Positions 12,089-23,698 of a stretch of 64,000 nucleotides of DNA are shown piece by piece; positions within the stretch are counted from its first letter, which is position 1, and each line of letters begins with the position of its first letter. This DNA is from Paramecium tetraurelia (lineage: Eukaryota; Ciliophora; Oligohymenophorea; Peniculida; Parameciidae): the NCBI RefSeq assembly GCF_000165425.1, contig NW_001798989.1, forward strand, positions 248,001-312,000, given 5' to 3'. A model generated the notes under the pieces. The model did not search any database, had not been told where the DNA came from, and was given only the letters and a program-made list of their open reading frames with translations. Made by a program: the position numbers and the translations under genes.

Positions 12089-13069
12089 TCATCTCTCTTT
12101 GCTAATTGAAGTAAAAACAATAAAAATGATAGAAAGAGTACCAAAATTCAGATCAATCTAATAGTATCCTACTTAAACAAATATAGATAATAAAGTGACT
12201 GCTCCAGGTAGAACCCACATTTCTATTGATTTCTAGGCTTGAATCTCATTCTAAGCGATGTAGGCAATCATTTATAAAATAGTCATGAAAGTTATTTCCC
12301 TAAAAATAAACCAAACTAAAAATTACAGAAAATAAGCTCCAGAAAATATATTTTACACTTCTTATGTCATAAGATTTAGTAATATGTAAACAGGTAGACC
12401 GAAAAGACTTTAGTATAGCATCAAAGTAAAGAAGGGAAGTTATTTGTTCATCAGAAATTTAATCACGTGAGAGAATGCCAAACATGCTGGTTAGAGAAGG
12501 CAAACGAGAACAAACAATAGGTTTTGACCAAATAACAGGGTTGATATGGTTTGCACTAAGGAAATGAGCAAGTTTATTTGATTTCCTGCTGAATATAGTA
12601 AGTGGTTGAAAACCTAAATATAGCCTGGAGTCAATTAATGAAAAGCACATATTTCAGAAAAGGGAAAGTGAAACCTAAATTAACTAGCATCATACATTGC
12701 CCAAAATCCAATTAAAGATGCTATGACTTGACATCCTGCCATTGCTCCTATCACTCTTATACATGATTGGTCTAGCTGAAAAAGGCGTTTGTCGAAAAAT
12801 TGTATATACATCAAGGTTATGATTACATTAACGATACATCTTTAAGTAGCAATAGTGATTGCGTCAATATTTTAAATTAATGAGTATGCAATCATTAATT
12901 GCAATAATTAACATAAGACATATATGGCACCCAATGCCTATGGAGGTAGTTTTGAAGCATAGGGTATTTATTCTTATGTTTCATTCAAGAGGTTAGTATT
13001 GTTAACAATGGCATGAAAGCTTAAATTTGATTATGCTCTACTTAATTTTTCAGACAATTAGTCATCCAT
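12089..13069 (-). CDS. Unidentified multi-pass membrane protein, 326 aa
   Basis: A single intronless frame of 327 codons, ATG 13067-13069 to TGA 12089-12091. A polar N-terminus of about 45 residues precedes roughly eight hydrophobic segments (for example LGAIYVLCQLLQLMIAY, VIGAMAGCQVIASLIGFW, VLPGAVTLLSIFVQVGYY). Loops are short. No transporter or channel signature is visible. A divergent promoter of 261 bp separates it from the coiled-coil gene at 13331. Confidence 0.65.
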
Positions 13070-13330
13070 TTTATAATTATTAATATTAATTGTATAATAT
13101 CAAGGTTCAGGAAAGAAAGAACTACAATAAAAATATACATATGTCATAAAAAATCAATATTTGTTCTCAATTATTATAATAATGAATATTACTAACTAAT
13201 ATTAATTCATCCCAAACACGTAATAAATTAATGAAAATATCAATCAGATGATTATTTATTTAATTTCACTTTAGACATCCATTCTTTAGAGAAAATTGAT
13301 TTATACATATATATATTAATATTTAATTAA

Positions 13331-14445
13331 ATGTCGCTAAGTTAACTGTCAAGCAAACCAAGAATAAATTATGCAAGTATCGTATTTAATAAATAAATTC
13401 AAGAGAACTCAGACATAAAAAAAGCCCAAATGATTAATAGTCATTTGGTTTAAATGATGAATTGTTTAAGGAAAATTTATAGAAAATTCAATCCATGAAA
13501 TAAAGAAGGAAACCAAGTGTAGACTAGAAGCATCAAAGGGCCAAATCAACCCTTGAAAACAAATAACATTCTTATAGGCTTAATAAACCAACAAATGATA
13601 AAGAGGAGTAAGATGGTGAGAAGTTATTTGACCAATTTTTTAAACTCAATAATTCAAAAAGTGATAGTGATTTTATGAAAGATTCTATGTAAAGAGAATC
13701 CACTAACAAAAATTAGGAGTAGCCAGATTTTTTAAAATTTGTTGAAAATGCCATTGAATATCATAAATCATCAGAGGTTCGATTTTTTAAACCTTCTACA
13801 AATAATAAACATTCTCATTTGGAATAGAAACTAAAAGAAGCATCTTTATCAAATAGATTGTTAATTAATTAGTTAAACTAATACAAATAAAAAGAAATTG
13901 AACTTAAACACAAGTTGAAATTGATGCAGAAAGAGTTTTCCATCCAATATAGTAGTTTAATATAATAAAATGCTTGGTTAGAAGAATTACTAGCAAAATA
14001 AAAGATTGATAATCAAAATTCGTTGTTAGCTGTGAAAAAAGCTGTAGAAATGCTTTAAATAAGGTGTAAATGTTAAAAAGGAATGCAATTGTGTGATAAA
14101 ATCTTAAGAGATGTAAAGAATTAGGAGAAATTACGTTAGTAGTATGAGTGGGAAGAAGAATCCTAAAGAATATAATCTTCATCAGAATTTACTAATAGTC
14201 ATGAAGAGGAGTAGAATAATGATTTAAATTTTTAATTGTTTGATAAAAATAGAAAAAAATCAATATCAAAAGCATAACATAATTCAATTTAATCAACTGA
14301 AGACTAATAGGAATAGATGGTTCATAGCTATATTCAAGGGACTAGCAAAAACTTGAGAGAATACACAAAAGACTATTTTCAAAAGAAAAGATAACTTTAG
14401 GAGCCATATTACATAGAGGAAGAAAATACAATCAATAGTAATTGA
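13331..14445 (+). CDS. Coiled-coil protein with an apparent 1-nt frameshift, about 371 aa
   Basis: ATG at 13331 opens a frame that ends at a TGA near 13498. The long downstream frame, to TGA 14443-14445, lies one base out. A single extra A in the A7 run at 13417-13423 would join the two smoothly (IKK followed by SPNDQQSFGLND). No intron of the right length and borders exists there. The body is polar, rich in K/E/Q/N/S, with heptad-like helices in the middle (KLKLMQKEFSIQYSSLIQQN) and a small Cys cluster (RCKCQKGMQLCDK). I do not recognise a family. Sequencing error is the simplest reading, recent pseudogenization the alternative. Confidence 0.6.
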
Positions 14446-14622
14446 AAGACTTTTATGTCAATCCCAATTGATATTAAATTAAATTACAATTACATATTTA
14501 GAAAATTATATATAATTTTGGTTAAAATTCTATGTTTTCAAATAGAATTCAATTTGAAAAAAGAAACAATTTATAAAATAGATTATGTTATTTCTTAATA
14601 TGTATAATTTCATTTTGGTTCA
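14446..14622. terminator. Convergent 3' spacer between coiled-coil gene and surface antigen
   Basis: A 177-bp AT-rich spacer between two stop codons on opposite strands; it must hold both poly(A) regions. No specific signal is distinguishable from the AT-rich background. Confidence 0.3.
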
Positions 14623-17600
14623 TCAGAACATTAAGGTAATCAAAATGGACATTGCGTATAGATAGAATCCATGGCCAGTAGTTGTTGGATCAGTTGTATT
14701 GGTTTGATTGTTATCTACAGTAGTGTTATTGTTGTTGTTGTTAGAAGCTCCTGCTCCACAAGCAATACACTTCTTTGTACTGGCATTCCAACTATAGGTA
14801 TACTAACTCATCTTATAACAGTTATCTTAAGTCAAGGCACTTGGATCTCCAGTCACACATTTTCCTCCTTGAACTTAACAAACTGTGTATCTCTTGCCAT
14901 CGAAGCTGGGAATGGTGACACATTTATTTGTGCCTTTAGCAGCTGAATCACATGTGTGATTGGAACATGAACTAGCAGTAGTTCCAACTGCAGCAGTCCA
15001 TTTACAAGTCAATGATTTTAATTGGCAAGCATTCTGATCGGAATTGGCATCTGAACATTGTGAGAATAGTTTGCATGTTCCAGTTGTCGTAGATCCTGAG
15101 GCTGGAGTAAATGCACAAGTGCCATCTGTTCCGCCAGCACCGCAAGCTTCTTTGGTGGTGTAATCTGCGCATTTTCCTTGATCAATGCATTTGGTTCCAT
15201 CTGATATGCATCCAGTAAGGGCAGCAGCACATTCAGAACTCTTAGTCTTTTTAGTATCTGAGCAAGTCTTAGTTTTGCATGTTTTGGCAGTGGTATCCCA
15301 AACACAAGCCTTGAATGAACTATCAATGACACAACCGGCTTATTTAGTATATGAGGCACAATCAGCCAAAGAAATGCATTTAGATCCATCAGTTGTGCAT
15401 TTAGAAGTTGGATTAATTTAGTATCCATAACATCCATTATGAGTTGATGTAGATGTACTTGCATCTGAACATTGTCTCAATCTGCAAGCTGAAGTATCCT
15501 TATCGAATTAACATGTACCATCAGTACCTCCAATCTTACAGGCAGCTTCACTATCAGCATAGGTAGAGCATTCAGCCATATCAATACAGTTAGTTCCATT
15601 ACTAATACATTTAGTATTGAAGGCAGTACATTCTGAACTTACTTTAGAGACTAAGTCTGTGCATTAGGTAAAGAGTTGGCATTTCTTGGTGGAAGTAACC
15701 CAACCGCAAGTACCATCAGTACCGTATAAGCATTATATTTATTTGGTGTAATTGCTGCAAATCTTTAAGGGAGTACATTTGCTTTCATCAGTAGTGCAAT
15801 ATTTAGAGGCAGCTTAACAGGTCGTTACTGTTTTCAATGATAAATCGGCACATTTATAGTATTACTGACAAGCATTGTTGTTCCAAAGACATGGTTACAA
15901 TGAAGAGTCTTGCAGACACTTAGCCTAAGTCTTATACATGTCACAAGTGAATGTGGACTTCATACATCCAGCACCATTGCTGACACAACCTGATATGAAA
16001 GCATCACAATCAGCATCATTAACTAATGTGACTGCAGCATCTTGGCAATCCTTAGCTCTGCATCCTTTAATTTATGTTCCTGTGACTATGGTTTCATCCC
16101 AAGTACAACTTCCAATTGAATCTGTTGATTTTGCAGCTGAACAAACTTCCTTTCTTGTGTATCCGGTACATGCTCCCTTGGTAACACAACCATTTCCTGC
16201 TCCAGCAAAAGTACAAGTATTTGAATATCCTGTGCAATCTGTTTCTGAGCCAACAGTCAAGGGTAGATCTTCGCATTTAGCCTCTGTGCAAGCACTGTTC
16301 TTCCAAATACAAATACCAAATCCTGAAGTTGATTCTGATGAAGCACAGACACTCTGACCACTTGCAGTGAAACTACTGCATGAAGTTTGAACATCTCTGC
16401 ATTGAGAAGCCCAAGCACAAAGAAAATCATTTCCACTCTTAACAGCAGTGCAAGATGAAGATGATTATACATCAGCACATGCAACTGAAGCACCACAACC
16501 ATGACCATTTGTCTTACATCCTGTTTTATATGAATTACAGTCAGCATCAGTGGTTAATGTAATTGGAGCATCTGAGCATTTGGCAGCAGTACAACTTGTT
16601 GGTGTGTCAGTTTAAAGTGCTGTGCCGATACATGGTCCATCTGAAGCTACATATTAGGCACAAGTGATGAAGTTGCCCTTCAATGAAGAACATGTCGAGA
16701 TGACATCGCATTTTGATCCATTATAATGACATTATATTCCATAAGCCTAACAAACCGATTCAGTATAAGAATCAACAGCCAACTTAGTGCAATCTTTCAC
16801 TTTACAAGATGTTGTGGCAGTGGCAGTCGAATCATTGGTGCATGACTTACCATTGCCCACAGCCTTCTCACAATCGGCTTGGACTCCTTGATAGGATGAA
16901 CACTCAGCAGTGGCCTCGATACAACCTGGTCTCTTTGTGACACATCCTTTCATGAAGGTGGCACAATCACTATCGGTAGTAGCTGTTGTGTTATGAGCAC
17001 AAGTTCTGTCAATACATGCTCCTTTGGTAGTTAAGGACAAACTCCAACATTACTTACTATTTCCGGTTAGTTGCTTACATCCATCTTGATTTCCCCATTA
17101 ACCAGAACATGGAACTGTAGCACTAATGCATCCTTTGCCAGTTGTAATACAACCATCCAAATATTTCTTGCAATCCGCATCGGTTGTGGCTATTCCATTG
17201 TCTTAACATCTTCTAACAACACAAGTACCATTAACAGATGTATTTCCTTGGCATTTTGATCCCAGTACTAAACCAGTAAGTAATTAGCAACTCTCTGAAG
17301 TTCCTGTCATTGATCCACATCCTGTCTGTATATCAACACAAGCTTCTCCATTAGTCTTACAAGTTGGAAGCCATGCCTGACAGATGGCATCTGTAGTTCC
17401 ATCAGATTTTTAACTACATAATCTATCCGCACAAGCAGCTGTGCCTGCCGAATTATGTGAATAGCATAATCTATACTCCCAAACATTACTGGCATTTTTG
17501 TATTTACCTGTTAAAGTCAAACACTCCTCTTTTGTACCCTAAACTAGAGCACATCCAGAAGAACTTCCATCAGCATTATTTCCATTGACACAAACGGCAC

Positions 17601-20517
17601 CAGTAGTTGGCTTTGAGTAAACGCATAAATCAAAATATGTGTTGCATTATGAAAATGATGAGACAGTAACTCCAAGATGTGTATTTGCACTTGCACACGA
17701 TTTTTCGACACAAGCACTTCCAGTATGGAAACAATATTAAGCAGTTGCACTGCCTGCAAAAGCGGTGGCATATGCTACCTTTTTAGCCTTGCAATCTGTT
17801 GCACTAGCATTATAGGCAGAACAGACATCATCTATGCAAGGATTTCCAGCAGTTGTATTTGCTTTGCATGAGCCGCCATGAGCAGTGATGGCAGTAGGAC
17901 ATGTACCAGAAGATGATGGACTATATGCACCACAAGTAGCTGCGACAGTACAAGCATCTGTGTTACTTACCTTACCAAAATGGCATAATGGATGATAGTT
18001 TTAACAGCTGGTTTCAGCAGTTGGGCTAGTAACATTTGTGCATACATAATCTTCACACACAGAACCATCTGACTTTCTGGCACAAGTAGATTTATGATCT
18101 GTACAAGCCTTCAGATCTGCTGGATTTGCAATCTAACTGCATGCTCTATCTGCACAATTACTACCAGTTGTCCAATAACACTTTGCACCACTTGCATTGT
18201 ATAGATCTTTACAAGCAGCCACTGAACTACCAGAATAAGAACTACAAGCTCCTATTATAACACAAGAATTATTAATAAAGAGACATCTATTTGGTAATAC
18301 TGCATCACAACTTGCTTAATTAGTAGCTCCATTGATACTAGCACATGTAGCTTCAGCAGTGCAAGCTTCTCTTCTAGCGCATCCTTTTGATAAGGCAGCA
18401 CAACCTGCTTAATTCATTGCTGGATAATCACCACAACTCGAAGCGCCTGCAATACATCCAGCTCCTGTTGTCACACATCCCTTCAAGAATTTACCACATA
18501 AATCATCAGTTGTATTGGTATTATCAGCATCAGCGCAAGCTTTATCTACACAGTTAGCTCCACTCTTCCACCAACAAGGATTTGCTTAATTAGAACCAGT
18601 AAACTTTCCACAAATATCTGTGCTTGTTCCAGGATAAGCAGAACAGGCTGCACTAGCTGCTATACATCCAGTTCCTTTTGTTAAACATGTTGAATGGTAT
18701 GACTTGCAAGCATCATCAGAGGTAGCATCGGTATTGTCTGTGCATACGGGATCAACACATGCAGTAGTATCAGATGCACTGTTAGTATTAGTGCATTTAA
18801 TTGTGAATCCTTCACAGGTAGCTTTAGTTCCAGAATAACTACTACAAGTAGCAGTTGATGCAATACAGCCTGTCTTCTTAGTCAAGCATCCCTTAAGGAA
18901 GGCATCACATAAAGAATCTGTGTTATAAGTGTTAGGTGCTTGGTCACAAGTTCTAGCGACACAAGTACCACTTACCCACCAGCAAGTATTTTTGTTCTAT
19001 AAAACAACTGTCTTACATAATATTTCGGATTTGAGATCAGAACAAGCCACATTTGATACACATTAGGGTGTCCATTAACATGTTGATTTACCATCACATT
19101 GGCTGTTATTTAATAGAGTACTACAGGCACCAGCATCCATACAACCTCCAGTGCCAGTTGCAATACAGCCAGTTTGATAATTGTTACAATCCTCGTTTGT
19201 TGTTAGGGAAGCAAGAGCATCTGAACACTTCTTTGGGAAACAGCTACCACTACTAGCACCTCCTGCACACTTACCATCAGTTCCTATGTATCCATCACAA
19301 CTTGTTGAATCTCCAGTGTAGGATGAACATGTTGATAAGGTAGAGACACAACCTTTACCTGTTGTTTTACATCCAGTTTGATATTCGTCACACTTAGCAT
19401 CACTATTCAATGAAGCATCGGCATCCTTACACACCTTGGCAGAGCAAGCAGCTTCAGCATCTGAAGCTCCTTTGCATTTACCATCAGATCCAATGTACCC
19501 ATCACATGTTGAGGAAGTACCTTTATATGATGAGCAAGTTCCTTTTGAAGTGGCACATCCTTTACCAGTTGTCACACAGCCACTCTTGTACTTACCACAT
19601 TCAGTATCTGTTGAATATGTTTCTGGAGCATCTTTACAATCTACCACACTACAAGTTTTTCCCTCAGCTACTCCCTTACATTTACCATCTGACCCTGTCT
19701 TATTTGCACACACCACGTCGTCACCTGTCTATGTAGAACATGATCCCAAAGGAGACTTAACACAACCATAGCCGTTTGTCACACAACCAATTTAATACTT
19801 AGCACAGGCAGTGTCTGAGTTCAATGTTGTCTCGGCATCTGTACACACCTTGACCACACATTTGTCTTTTCCATCCACACCTTTACAATAACCATCGGAT
19901 CCCTTCAATCCTTCACAACTTTCAACATCTCCACTATATGTTGAACAAAGTCCCAATGACGTTACACATCCTTTTCCAGTGGTCACACATCCCTTTATGA
20001 AGTTATTACATTAAGCATCTGAGTTGAAGGCAATATCTGCTTCAGTACACTTTTATTCTCGGCAGGATGTATCCCAAACACAAGTGCCTGAGCCACCACT
20101 ACTACCTTTTCCAGTACAATCTTCGGCTGTTTTGTATGTTGTACAAGTTCCAGGATCAACACAAAATGCTGTTCCATCTGAGTTACATTGTTTGGAGATG
20201 GCCTAGCATTCAGCGTCAGTTGCGCCTTTGTAAGCAGAACAACCAGCAAATATTTAACAAACAGAATCTAAATAGGCACAACCCTTGGTTTTAGCACAAG
20301 TGATTGCATCGGTTATCAACCCACAGTATCCTTCAGTGGAACTGCTGCCAGAATCCAGCTTAGAACAAAGAGATGTTGTTGTTGACCAACTGCATCCTTG
20401 TTTTGCTTTGCAATCAGCCTGAGAGAGAAGTTTCTCACAATTGCATTAATCTGAGACTGCTACATCTGTTGTAGATGCAGCCATAAGTAAAATACTTATT
20501 GTTATCAAAACCTTCAT
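14623..20517 (-). CDS. Paramecium surface antigen (immobilization antigen family), GPI-anchored, 1964 aa
   Basis: A GPI-anchored coat protein of the surface (immobilization) antigen family, of which usually one member is expressed at a time. ATG 20515-20517 starts a signal peptide (MKVLITISILLMAAST). The rest consists of many PSA-type repeats of roughly 60-75 residues with regular cysteines, with recurrent blocks such as GCVTTGKGC and CSSYSG. Cys, Thr, Ser, Gly and Ala dominate. The C-terminus has an Ala/Gly/Asn/Thr-rich omega-site region followed by a hydrophobic tail (FYLYAMSILITLMF) and TGA at 14623-14625, a GPI signal. It is one intronless frame of 1965 codons, visibly more GC-rich than its neighbours. 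Long antisense frames inside it are shadows. Confidence 0.95.
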
Positions 20518-21613
20518 TTGATAATTTTTAAATAAATAATGAAATTATACAAAAATCTGTTCTCCTTTTGAAACAAAGATACACCCTTTCATTATAAATT
20601 TCATAATCTATACTTTTGAAAATGTAGCTCAATACTTTTATCGATAATAATTACAATTAAAGATATTATTTTTAATTGACATAGTATGATATTTTGTTTT
20701 TAAATCGAATCTTTTTCTTCTAAACTCAAATATCCAATTAGCAAACTATTCCTTATTCTTTGAATTATTTGTTTTAACATTTTTACACCTTTAACGTTAG
20801 TCACTTATTCTATCTGAGATTTTATGAATTTTATTTTATCTATTCAAAACTTATCAAATAGCTAACGTTGTTTATTTCAAAGCCTAAAAACCAAACACTC
20901 TCTCGCTACTCTTTATTTCTATCTTGGGCTAACTGGAGAATAATTTCAATACATCTATGATCATGAATGCAAAATCACATTTTCGGATTATCTTTTGATT
21001 GACGATTGATGAAAATTTATTTTTAAAGAGTGTTTACTCCTGTAGTATCTAATCCTTTCAATTATCCTTCCACCCTGTTTTCCACAATTTTTTCTAACAT
21101 TAATTATTTAAATCCAACTAATCAAATACCAGTAAACTATTGGACAGCAGGTGCTTGAAATACATGTGAGAAAAATAATTCTTTTTCAAGAAAACAGAAG
21201 AAGTTGGATTGAATGATTATGACAATCAATAATTGATACGGCTTTATCAATAACTAAAGAGAAGAGTATTCAAGTACTTTTATTATAATGTTTATATATT
21301 TATTTAAAAATATAAAATTTTTTTGATGAAATAGTTGGGATTGCTAGAAACGTCAATTAGATTCCAAATGGCCTTGTGATATAATTAAATTAAAACATTC
21401 CACTACACTCAAATGTCGTTACGATGTATCAAAAGTGTATTTTGATTTTCAACAAAATCAATATTTTAAATTAACAGCATTAAGATAATGAAAATCTCCT
21501 TTATAACCTTTAGACCTAGATAAATTGATGAATTCATTGCCGAATATTCAATTTATTAATCATCATCCTCTTTTAACGTAAAAATTAAAAAACATATATA
21601 TTAAAATAATATA
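20518..21613. promoter_or_regulatory. Long gene-free upstream region of the surface antigen
   Basis: About 1.1 kb upstream of the antigen ATG without a convincing gene on either strand, much longer than the 50-300 bp spacers elsewhere in the window. Surface antigen genes are known for regulated, mutually exclusive expression. The region is AT-rich without obvious tandem repeats; I cannot point to a defined element. Confidence 0.4.
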
Positions 21614-22206
21614 TTGATAAATTTGAAAAATTTATATATTATAATCTTCATATTCTATTTTGAAAGATGTAATCACTATTGCATTATTTCTTTACAATCA
21701 TGCCTTAATAAAGGATTTCGTAACTATCCAGCTTTCCTATTTCATCATCATGAACAATGGATTGATATTAGTTTGTTTATGAAAATAATAGAAAAAAATG
21801 GTTTTGTCGTATTTTCCTTATAGTCATTCTTTCTTAAATTATCATCAGAAAGCTAGATAAGAGACCATAGCACACTCCTCAATAAGAATATTCACACAGC
21901 TCGTATAAATAATGAAAATCTATAGCCCTACCATAAATATATTATATGTGATAAATGCAATTGTATGCTATTCAATAATTCATATGGAAATATTTATTAT
22001 TATGGTAATTAATTTAAAAATCTATTATTATGTCTTAACTTGAGTAAATTCTTCTATCTAATTCTTCTGGTATTAAAACACAATTTTAAATTGAATCGGA
22101 GGTATTTAAATAGTGTAATAGTAAAGAAAATTGAGGATCTAATAAATTAGCTAAAATAAATTAATGATCAACTACAAGCCACCTAGATCACTGAGTAGTA
22201 ATTAAA
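21614..22206 (+). CDS. Doubtful ORF with Cys/His-rich N-half and helical C-half
   Basis: Under the ciliate code a frame opens at ATG 21614 and runs without TGA to 22267, overlapping the SNARE start at 22207 in another frame. The first part has several Cys/His residues (HHHEQWIDI, ICDKCNCML). The end is helix-like (KKIEDLINQLKQINDQ). The overlap with a solid gene and the hydrophobic, Phe/Ile-rich start argue against a simple intact gene. It may be a decayed gene or chance openness; I mark only the part before the SNARE. Confidence 0.25.
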
Positions 22207-22950
22207 ATGTCCAAATAAAATAGATAAAACTCTTAGCTTATGCCTGCTAAATAGAATTTTAAAATGAAAGCTGAAAATATTAAATAAATAGTAACATCTT
22301 TGGAAAAGAGCATTCGTGGCAATGAACAAAAGAACATTCTATCAAAATTAAAGTAGTCGTTTTAAAAAGAAGTTGAAAGACAAAGGAGGATTCTCAAGAG
22401 TTCCATAAATTCTTCATATGAAAAAAGATTCTCCAGGATTTCAATAATCAGATAATCGAGAATAAAAGGCTCAGAGATTTAAGCAGAGCAATTAAAATAC
22501 TTTGTTGAACATAATTATGTGAAAATTGGGTAAAAGGATGAAAGAATAGAATAGGAGAACAAGAGACACTCGTCAGTCAAAATTGAAGATAACTCAAAAA
22601 TAAAAACAATTTCAATTGATGAAGAGTTCAGAGATTAAGAATGGATTGATTTAGAGAATATTTTGATTGAAGAAAGGCAAAAAGAACTAGATGATATTGA
22701 AAGAGAAGCAGTTTAACTAAATTTATTAGCAAATTAGATGGGCAGCACTCTCGGCTAATAAGGTGTAAATCTAAATTTTGGATAGTAAAATATAAGTTAA
22801 GTCAAGCCTAAAGTAATACAAACTTAGAACAAAATAGTCAGTGTTGATAGGTAATAGAAAAGCCGATTCAAAAAGAAATATTATATTATTATTGGAATTC
22901 TCATTTTAATAATAGTTGTGATGATAATTTTACTTATCTCAATCTATTGA
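22207..22950 (+). CDS. Tail-anchored t-SNARE/syntaxin-like protein, 247 aa
   Basis: A membrane-fusion protein candidate. A charged helical N-terminal half is followed by a region IDLENILIEERQKELDDIER that fits the start of a t-SNARE coiled coil, and then a polar linker. The protein ends with basic KKKYY and about 22 hydrophobic residues (IIIGILILIIVVMIILLISI), a classic C-terminal anchor. It is one intronless frame of 248 codons, ATG 22207 to TGA 22948-22950. The SNARE zero-layer glutamine cannot be fixed with confidence by eye, so the class (Qa/Qb/Qc) is open. Confidence 0.65.
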
Positions 22951-23077
22951 TAGATATTAAGGGTATATCTAGAAAAATTGTTTGAATCATGGTTTCTCAA
23001 ATATATTTTTTAGTCATTTTAATCATCTATAATAGTAATATTCTTATATTAGATTTAATATTATTTTTATTAAGAAC

Positions 23078-23612
23078 ATGTAATCATCTTATGATTAATT
23101 ATGCAAAAATAAATAATTAGCTTTTACTATATTTTCTAAGGTTAAAGATCCTTTTCCATTGATTGAAGTATTATACAAATTTAAAAAAGCAAAGTGATAT
23201 AGCTGAATTTGAGTTGGCAAAACAAGAGCAAAGATCAAGATTTTAAACTACTTTCTATAGCTCACTGCTATCTACATGTATTTTTTGCTTGATTTTGAAA
23301 ATGAGGAATCCTATTTATGCATTGACTGCAAGGTATATCTCATTTTATAAAATAAGATCATCCTTTTATGGATTGTTAAAGAAATACTATATTGTTCCTA
23401 TTTTTCTATCACAACCATTCTATAATTAATATAGCCAACTTTATGATGAAAAAGTGAATAAAATATTGAAAAAATATGATTTCACTACTCTTTAATTTCA
23501 ATAGGCCTTTAAATAGATTGAAGCTGATGGAGGCATACAGAAATTTATGAAAAAGCACCTTTCAGAAAAAGATGAAGAACCGTAAGAATCAGTCTAACAA
23601 ACATAATTATGA
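23078..23612 (+). CDS. Small unidentified membrane protein, about 170 aa
   Basis: ATG 23078 with a 22-nt intron (23168-23189, ending AAG) gives 171 codons to TGA 23610-23612. An optional 24-nt GTA...AAG intron near 23332 would remove eight residues without changing frame. The protein has a soluble start (KVKDPFPLIEQSDIAEFELA), one or two hydrophobic segments (SLLSTCIFCLIL) and an acidic Gln-rich tail. No family recognised. A shorter upstream reading beginning at about 22990 was not chosen because it stops early. Confidence 0.5.
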
Positions 23613-23698
23613 GAAATATAAATTTATTTTATTAATGTAATTTTCAGAGCAAATAACAAAATATATAATTTGAATTAAATAAATTATTCTCATCGTTA

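Noticed and set aside
15938-16357. 139-codon plus-strand frame inside the surface antigen
   Set aside because: Antisense shadow of the regular Cys/Thr/Ser codons of the antigen; no start context and implausible composition.
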